A stretch of 64,000 nucleotides of DNA from JACQFZ01 sp041485885 (lineage in GTDB: Bacteria > Pseudomonadota > Gammaproteobacteria > Acidiferrobacterales > Sulfurifustaceae): assembly GCA_041485885.1 (NCBI GenBank), contig JBGPKL010000010.1:9452-73451 (forward strand), written 5' to 3'. Below, one piece after another: positions 59,416 to 64,000 of this stretch; within the stretch, counting starts at the first letter, position 1, and each line of letters begins with the position of its first letter. A model generated the notes under the pieces. The model had not been told where the DNA came from, did no database searches, and saw nothing but the letters and a program-made list of their open reading frames with translations. A program made the position numbers and the translations under genes.

Positions 59416-60183
59416 ATGACGGAGCGCAAATCCTTCTGGGCGGTACTGCGACTGATCGTCGCGCTGATGATGTTGGTTGGGATTTCCTACGGCGCCGATT
59501 GGATGTTGCGCACGGAAAATTTTCCGGTGCGCAACATCCGCTTCGAAGGACCGTTTGAACGTGTGACCCATGCCGAGCTCGAAGGAGTCGTGCTGGGTCT
59601 AGTGCGGGGCAATTTCTTTCTCGTCGATCTGAATGCGGTGCGGCAACGCGTCGAGGCGCTTCCGTGGGTGCATCGAGCCGAGGTGCGCCGTAGTTTTCCA
59701 CACGACATCGCCGTTCAATTTACTGAAGAGCGTCTCGCCGCTCGCTGGTCGGACGGAGCCTGGGTGAACACGACCGGCGAAGTCGTGCGAGTGACCGGCG
59801 CCGATCTTCCCACGAATCTGCCCCGTTTGACGGGACCCGACGGCACGTCCGCACAGGTTCTGGCGGCCTACGAGGGTTTTCGGGAGACGTTGGCGCGGTC
59901 GCACCTCAAGATTGCTGCTCTCACGCTCACGCCACGGCGCAGCTGGCGGCTGGAGCTGGAAGGCGAAGCCGATGACCAGCGGCTCACGCTCATTCTCGAG
60001 CACGAACAACCGCGGAATCGCTTGGAGCGCTTCGCACGGGTTTATCGAGCGAGCTTGGCTTCCCAAGCGACCGCCATCCGGCAAGTCGATCTGCGATACA
60101 CGAATGGTTTCGCGGTGGAATGGCAGCGCGGTGCGCAGCAGGCGCGCATCACTAACCGAACGATGCCGGGTACCGAGGGCTGA
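59416..60183 (+). CDS. ftsQ: cell division protein FtsQ
   Basis: 255-residue bitopic divisome protein: membrane helix (LRLIVALMMLVGISYGADWM), POTRA domain (VRNIRFEGPFERVTHAEL), beta domain (WVHRAEVRRSFPHDIAVQFTE region). Bridges FtsLB to other divisome parts. 2 nt before ftsA. Confidence 0.94.
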   Translation: MTERKSFWAVLRLIVALMMLVGISYGADWMLRTENFPVRNIRFEGPFERVTHAELEGVVLGLVRGNFFLVDLNAVRQRVEALPWVHRAEVRRSFPHDIAVQFTEERLAARWSDGAWVNTTGEVVRVTGADLPTNLPRLTGPDGTSAQVLAAYEGFRETLARSHLKIAALTLTPRRSWRLELEGEADDQRLTLILEHEQPRNRLERFARVYRASLASQATAIRQVDLRYTNGFAVEWQRGAQQARITNRTMPGTEG

Positions 60184-60185
60184 GG

Positions 60186-61424
60186 ATGGCGAAGAAAGAC
60201 GACGAACGATTGATCGTGGGTCTGGACATCGGCACCTCCAAGGTTCTCGCCATCGTCGGCGAAATCGGATCGACGGGAGAGGTCGAGGTGATCGGCGTAG
60301 GACATCACCCGTCGCGCGGCATGAAACGCGGCGTGGTCGTGAACATTGAATCAACCGTGCAGTCGATACAGCGCGCCGTCGAAGAAGCGGAGCTGATGGC
60401 CGGGTGCGAAATTCATTCCGTGTTCGCCGGCATCGCGGGTTCGCATATTGCGAGCTTCAACTCGCACGGCATTGTCGCCATCAAGGACAAAGAAGTCGGG
60501 CAGGGCGACATCGATCGCGTGCTCGAGGCGGCGCGCGCGCTCGCTATTCCGGCGGATCAGAAACTGCTGCATATTTTGCCGCAGGAATTCATCATCGACA
60601 AACAAGACGGCATCCGCGAGCCGATCGGCATGAGCGGCGTACGGCTCGAAGCCAAGGTGCATATCGTCACGGGCGCGGTGAGTGCGGCGCAAAACATCGT
60701 CAAGTGTGTGCGCCGCTGCGGGCTCGAGGTGGACGACGTGATCCTCGAACAGCTCGCATCGAGCATGTCGACGCTGACCGAGGACGAAAAAGAGCTCGGC
60801 GTATGCCTTATCGACATCGGCGGCGGCACGACCGACATCTCGGTCTTCACCGAAGGGGCCATTAGGCACACCGCGGTCATTCCGATCGCGGGCGACCAGG
60901 TAACAAACGACATCGCCATCGCGCTGCGCACCCCGACGCAATATGCCGAGGAGCTGAAGCAGAAGTACGGCTGCGCGTTGACGCAGCTCGCGCACCGCGA
61001 CGAGACGCTCGAAGTGCCGAGCGTTGGCGATCGCGCGCCGCGCAAGCTGTCGCGCCAGATGTTGGCCGAAGTCATCGAACCACGGGTCGAAGAACTTTAC
61101 GGGCTGGTGCAGGCGGAGTTACGCCGCAGCGGCTTCGAGGATGTCCTCGGATCGGGCGTCGTCATCACCGGAGGTTCCAGCAAAATGATCGGCATGGTGG
61201 ATCTCGCCGAAGAAGTGTTTCACATGCCGGTGCGTTTGGGTTTGCCGCAGTACATCGGCGGGCTCAAAGGCGTCGTGCAGAACCCGATCTTTTCTACCGG
61301 TGTTGGTCTCGTGCTCTACGGGGCGCGCAGTCGCCAAGGACGTGGCTTCGTATCGCGCCCGGCGGCGAGCGGGATGAAGGCGGTGTGGGCGAAGATGCGA
61401 GGATGGTTCGAAGGAAATTTTTGA
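60186..61424 (+). CDS. ftsA: cell division protein FtsA
   Basis: 412-residue actin-like ATPase tethering FtsZ to the membrane. Phosphate-binding motifs GLDIGTSKVLA and LIDIGGGTTDISVF; C-terminal amphipathic membrane-targeting helix (AVWAKMRGWFEGNF). 36 nt before ftsZ. Confidence 0.97.
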   Translation: MAKKDDERLIVGLDIGTSKVLAIVGEIGSTGEVEVIGVGHHPSRGMKRGVVVNIESTVQSIQRAVEEAELMAGCEIHSVFAGIAGSHIASFNSHGIVAIKDKEVGQGDIDRVLEAARALAIPADQKLLHILPQEFIIDKQDGIREPIGMSGVRLEAKVHIVTGAVSAAQNIVKCVRRCGLEVDDVILEQLASSMSTLTEDEKELGVCLIDIGGGTTDISVFTEGAIRHTAVIPIAGDQVTNDIAIALRTPTQYAEELKQKYGCALTQLAHRDETLEVPSVGDRAPRKLSRQMLAEVIEPRVEELYGLVQAELRRSGFEDVLGSGVVITGGSSKMIGMVDLAEEVFHMPVRLGLPQYIGGLKGVVQNPIFSTGVGLVLYGARSRQGRGFVSRPAASGMKAVWAKMRGWFEGNF

Positions 61425-61460
61425 CGATTACCCATTTCAACAATCACTGGAGGCGCTGAA

Positions 61461-62591
61461 ATGTTCGAGCTGATGGATACATACCGCCAACAGGCGGTGA
61501 TTAAGGTGATAGGTGTCGGTGGCGGAGGTGGAAACGCGATCGATCATATGGTGGGTGCCAACATCGAAGGCGTCGAGTTCATCAGCGCCAATACCGATGC
61601 GCAGGCGTTGAAGCGCTCGCAGGCGAAAACCATCCTGCAGCTCGGCGCCAATCTCACGAAGGGTCTCGGTTGCGGCGCCGATCCTAGCGTCGGCCGGCAG
61701 GCGGCGATCGAGGATCGCGAACGCATCGCCGAAGCGCTCGCCGGAGCCGACATGATTTTCATCACCGCCGGCATGGGCGGCGGTACCGGCACCGGTGCAG
61801 CACCAGTGGTCGCGCAAGTGGCGAAGGACATGGGGGTGTTGACGGTCGCCGTCGTTACCAAGCCGTTTCCGTTCGAGCTAAGGAAGCGCATGGCGATCGC
61901 CGAGCAAGGCATCCGCGAGCTCGGCGAGTATGTCGATTCCATAATTACGATACCGAATGAAAAACTTCTTACGGTGCTCGGCAAGGGCGCGACGATGCTC
62001 GAGGCGTTTGGGAAAGCGAACCAAGTGCTGCAAAACGCGGTTCAGGGCATTGCCGAGCTGATCACGCGCCCGGGTTTGATCAATGTGGATTTTGCCGACG
62101 TGCGCACCGTCATGTCGGAGATGGGTCTGGCGATGATGGGATCGGCCTCCGCCACTGGCGAGGGTCGAGCGCGTGAAGCGGCCACGGCGGCTATCTCGAG
62201 CCCGTTACTGGATGACATCAACATTTCCGGTGCGCGTGGATTGCTCGTCAATATTACCGCCGGTCTCTCGATGTCTATCGGCGAGTTCGAAGAAGTAGGT
62301 AATACGATTAAAGAGTATGCCGCCGAAGACGCGACCGTGGTTATCGGGACGGTCATCGATCCGACCTTGACCGACGAACTCCGTGTCACGGTCGTGGCGA
62401 CGGGCCTCGGGCAGGAAAAGCGCAAACAGCCCTATAAGGTGATAAAGACCGGCACAGGGACCACGGACTATGAGGCCTTGGATACCCCCACGGTGATTCG
62501 GCATCGGCGGATTGATCGCGCAGGTGAGAGCTCCGTCGGGGGGCTAGAACACCTGGATATCCCTGCGTTTTTGCGTAAACAGGCCGATTGA
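61461..62591 (+). CDS. ftsZ: cell division protein FtsZ
   Basis: 376-residue tubulin-like GTPase forming the Z ring. Tubulin signature GGGTGTGAAPVVA, N-terminal GVGGGGGNAIDHM, T7-loop region FADVRTVMSEMG, and the conserved C-terminal peptide DIPAFLRKQAD that binds FtsA and ZipA. SD GGAGG at 8-nt spacing. Confidence 0.98.
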   Translation: MFELMDTYRQQAVIKVIGVGGGGGNAIDHMVGANIEGVEFISANTDAQALKRSQAKTILQLGANLTKGLGCGADPSVGRQAAIEDRERIAEALAGADMIFITAGMGGGTGTGAAPVVAQVAKDMGVLTVAVVTKPFPFELRKRMAIAEQGIRELGEYVDSIITIPNEKLLTVLGKGATMLEAFGKANQVLQNAVQGIAELITRPGLINVDFADVRTVMSEMGLAMMGSASATGEGRAREAATAAISSPLLDDINISGARGLLVNITAGLSMSIGEFEEVGNTIKEYAAEDATVVIGTVIDPTLTDELRVTVVATGLGQEKRKQPYKVIKTGTGTTDYEALDTPTVIRHRRIDRAGESSVGGLEHLDIPAFLRKQAD

Positions 62592-62831
62592 CGGAACCCA
62601 ACACCCGCCGCCGCTTGTCGGGCGGCCAGAGGCGATAGGTAAAATGACCCCGAGAAACAACTGGACAGCATAAACTATTTGTCCTTAAATAAGTCCGAAA
62701 CCATTGTTTCCTTGGAAAGGTTGGGCTGCCCCGTTTAGGTCCGCAGTCGGGGGATTTTGTGCCCTACCGCAATGTGGCGAGGACGTTGCGTTTGTCCAAA
62801 CGCATGTGAGCCAAATAATACAAGATGAAAG
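62592..62831. other. ftsZ-lpxC intergenic region
   Basis: 240 bp, long for this compact cluster. It holds two palindromes, TTTCC-TT-GGAAA (62707-62718) and GCGTTTG-TC-CAAACGC (62788-62803), and an A/T-rich stretch around 62668-62695 that could hold a promoter. No terminator with a T-run was found. Confidence 0.5.
62788..62803. promoter_or_regulatory. palindrome GCGTTTG-TC-CAAACGC upstream of lpxC
   Basis: Perfect 7-bp arms with a 2-bp centre, 28 nt before the lpxC ATG. Symmetry and position suit an operator or mRNA hairpin; no known regulator is identified. Confidence 0.35.
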
Positions 62832-63743
62832 ATGATTAAGCAGCGCACACTTAAGAACGTCATTCGCGCCACTGGCGTAGGTTTGCACACTGGCGAGAAG
62901 GTTTATCTCACGCTCCGTCCCGCCGCTGTCGATACCGGGATAGTTTTCCGCCGCACTGATCTCAAGAAGCCGGTCGATATCCGTGCTTGTCCCGAGAACG
63001 TTTCGGACACGCGCCTCTCGACGACGCTGGAGAGTAACGGAGTGCGAGTTTCCACCGTCGAACATCTCATGTCGGCGTTCGCCGGAATCGGCATCGATAA
63101 CGCGTACGTCGAGCTAACCGCCCCGGAAGTTCCAATCATGGACGGCAGCGCTGGCCCATTCGTCTTCTTGATTCAGTCGGCTGGAATTTCCGAGCAGAGC
63201 GCGCCCAAGCGTTTCATTCGAATCAAACGTCGGCTCAAGCTGACCGACGGCGACAAGTGGGCGGCGTTCGAGCCGTTCGAAGGTTTCAAAGTTTCCTTTG
63301 GCATCGATTTTAATCATCCGATGTTTCGCAACGCCGCCCAAAAGGCAACCGTCGATTTCTCGACCACTTCCTTCGTTAAGGAGGTTAGCCGAGCGCGTAC
63401 CTTTGGTTTCATGGCCGACCTGGAGTCGTTGCGGCAATCGGGTCTCGCGCGCGGCGGCGGGGTCGACAATGCGATCGTGCTCGATGACTACCGCGTTCTC
63501 AACGAAGACGGTCTGCGCTACGAAGACGAGTTCGTGAAGCACAAGGTGTTGGATGCGATCGGCGATCTGTATCTGCTGGGACATCCGCTGATCGGATCAT
63601 TCAGCGCGTATAAGTCAGGACACTCTCTGAATAACAGGTTGTTGCGACGCTTGGTCGCGCGGCGCGATGCATGGGAGCTGATGACCTATAGCGACAACGA
63701 GGAAGCGCCAATCTCGTTTATACGAACGCTACCGGCAACGTAG
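62832..63743 (+). CDS. lpxC: UDP-3-O-acyl-N-acetylglucosamine deacetylase LpxC
   Basis: 303-residue zinc amidase, the committed step of lipid A synthesis. Zinc ligands are in TVEHLMSAFAG (His) and FVKHKVLDAIGDLYLLG (His and Asp); the second repeat ends near YKSGHSLNN with the catalytic-site His. ATG 62832. Confidence 0.97.
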   Translation: MIKQRTLKNVIRATGVGLHTGEKVYLTLRPAAVDTGIVFRRTDLKKPVDIRACPENVSDTRLSTTLESNGVRVSTVEHLMSAFAGIGIDNAYVELTAPEVPIMDGSAGPFVFLIQSAGISEQSAPKRFIRIKRRLKLTDGDKWAAFEPFEGFKVSFGIDFNHPMFRNAAQKATVDFSTTSFVKEVSRARTFGFMADLESLRQSGLARGGGVDNAIVLDDYRVLNEDGLRYEDEFVKHKVLDAIGDLYLLGHPLIGSFSAYKSGHSLNNRLLRRLVARRDAWELMTYSDNEEAPISFIRTLPAT

Positions 63744-63811
63744 GTAGACAAACAAACACTAGGGTAGACCGATCGGCCTCGTTGATCGGTACAAAAAAGT
63801 AAGAGGGCCGG

Positions 63812-64000
63812 ATGAACATTATTCTCGTCCCGGGTAACTCGGGTAGGGGTAAGAACAGTTGCCTCTCCCACCGCCACCTCCTCCTCATCCTATTCATCGG
63901 CGGCCTGCTCCTGCCGCTTTTCTTCGGCATCTTAACCTTCAAGATCCAAACGCTCTTGGAGAAACACGCGAGCCCCGATGACCGCTTAACCCTCTACGCC
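63812..64000 (+). CDS. N-terminus of a membrane-anchored M23 family peptidase (partial)
   Basis: 63 codons open to the window edge. MNIILVPGNSGRGKN followed by a membrane helix (LLLILFIGGLLLPLFFGIL) matches the N-terminus of M23 peptidases encoded after lpxC in many Proteobacteria. ATG 63812 has AGAGGG upstream. The catalytic domain lies outside, so the family call rests on position and N-terminal pattern. Confidence 0.6.
   Translation, partial: MNIILVPGNSGRGKNSCLSHRHLLLILFIGGLLLPLFFGILTFKIQTLLEKHASPDDRLTLYA

Overview
The window is chromosomal DNA from a GC-rich proteobacterium. It carries a complete gammaproteobacterial-type dcw (division and cell wall) cluster, an lpoA-yraN-diaA-dolP block, rnpB next to mraZ, and an mla/bolA/murA/his/tat/pet/ssp superblock shared by basal Gammaproteobacteria and Betaproteobacteria. 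A basal gammaproteobacterium is my best guess, inferred from gene order and protein motifs. I found no transposase, integrase, tRNA or CRISPR array.

Layout. 1-2466 (minus): a metallo-beta-lactamase-fold hydrolase followed by a propionyl/acetyl-CoA synthetase that is frameshifted and runs off the window. 2777-10382: the only clearly accessory region, a compact lipid/polyketide-type locus. Its plus arm has a DarA-like flavodoxin-fold enzyme, a KAS III, a small HTH protein and a BtrH-like acyltransferase. Its minus arm has an ABC exporter pair, an ACP, a ketosynthase and a truncated ketosynthase-like protein. 10559-15515: mlaFEDCB phospholipid transport and a YadGH ABC pair. 15668-17153: a glycine-zipper envelope protein, BolA and monothiol glutaredoxin, closed by a strong intrinsic terminator. 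17261-26803: murA and hisGDCBHAFIE, broken up by dispersed repeats and by a convergent thioesterase gene between hisF and hisI. 26922-32461: tatABC, petABC (cytochrome bc1) and sspAB. 32544-38594: a macrodomain protein, a three-gene signalling operon (REC-PAS-PAS-GGDEF, CHASE-PAS histidine kinase, single-domain response regulator) and a DUF2784 protein. 38591-43330 (minus): an outer-membrane beta-barrel candidate, rfaE2, dolP, diaA/gmhA, yraN and lpoA. 43332-44624: rsmI and RNase P RNA. 44815-63743: the dcw cluster from its promoter and MraZ operator through lpxC. 63812-end: start of a membrane-anchored M23 peptidase.

How the parts work together. Most of the window builds the envelope: UDP-MurNAc synthesis (murA, murB), stem peptide assembly (murC-F, ddlB), lipid I/II synthesis (mraY, murG), septal synthesis (ftsW, ftsI, lpoA), the divisome (ftsL, Q, A, Z), lipid A commitment (lpxC), core heptose (rfaE2, gmhA/diaA) and outer-membrane lipid asymmetry (mla). 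TatABC lies directly upstream of the Rieske protein, a typical Tat substrate. HisG is the short form, which needs HisZ encoded elsewhere.

The most unusual signals are structural. They are (i) a 622-bp inverted duplication between hisA and hisF whose two halves keep the same hairpins through compensatory changes; (ii) four intergenic elements built of 10-bp-phased CGCAGATRAA units in opposed arms; (iii) a dispersed G/C-rich repeat that has become the coding C-terminal tail of MurF; (iv) two 15-bp palindromes with the core GCATAAAATGC beside the accessory locus and mlaF; and (v) the accessory acyl-ACP locus itself.
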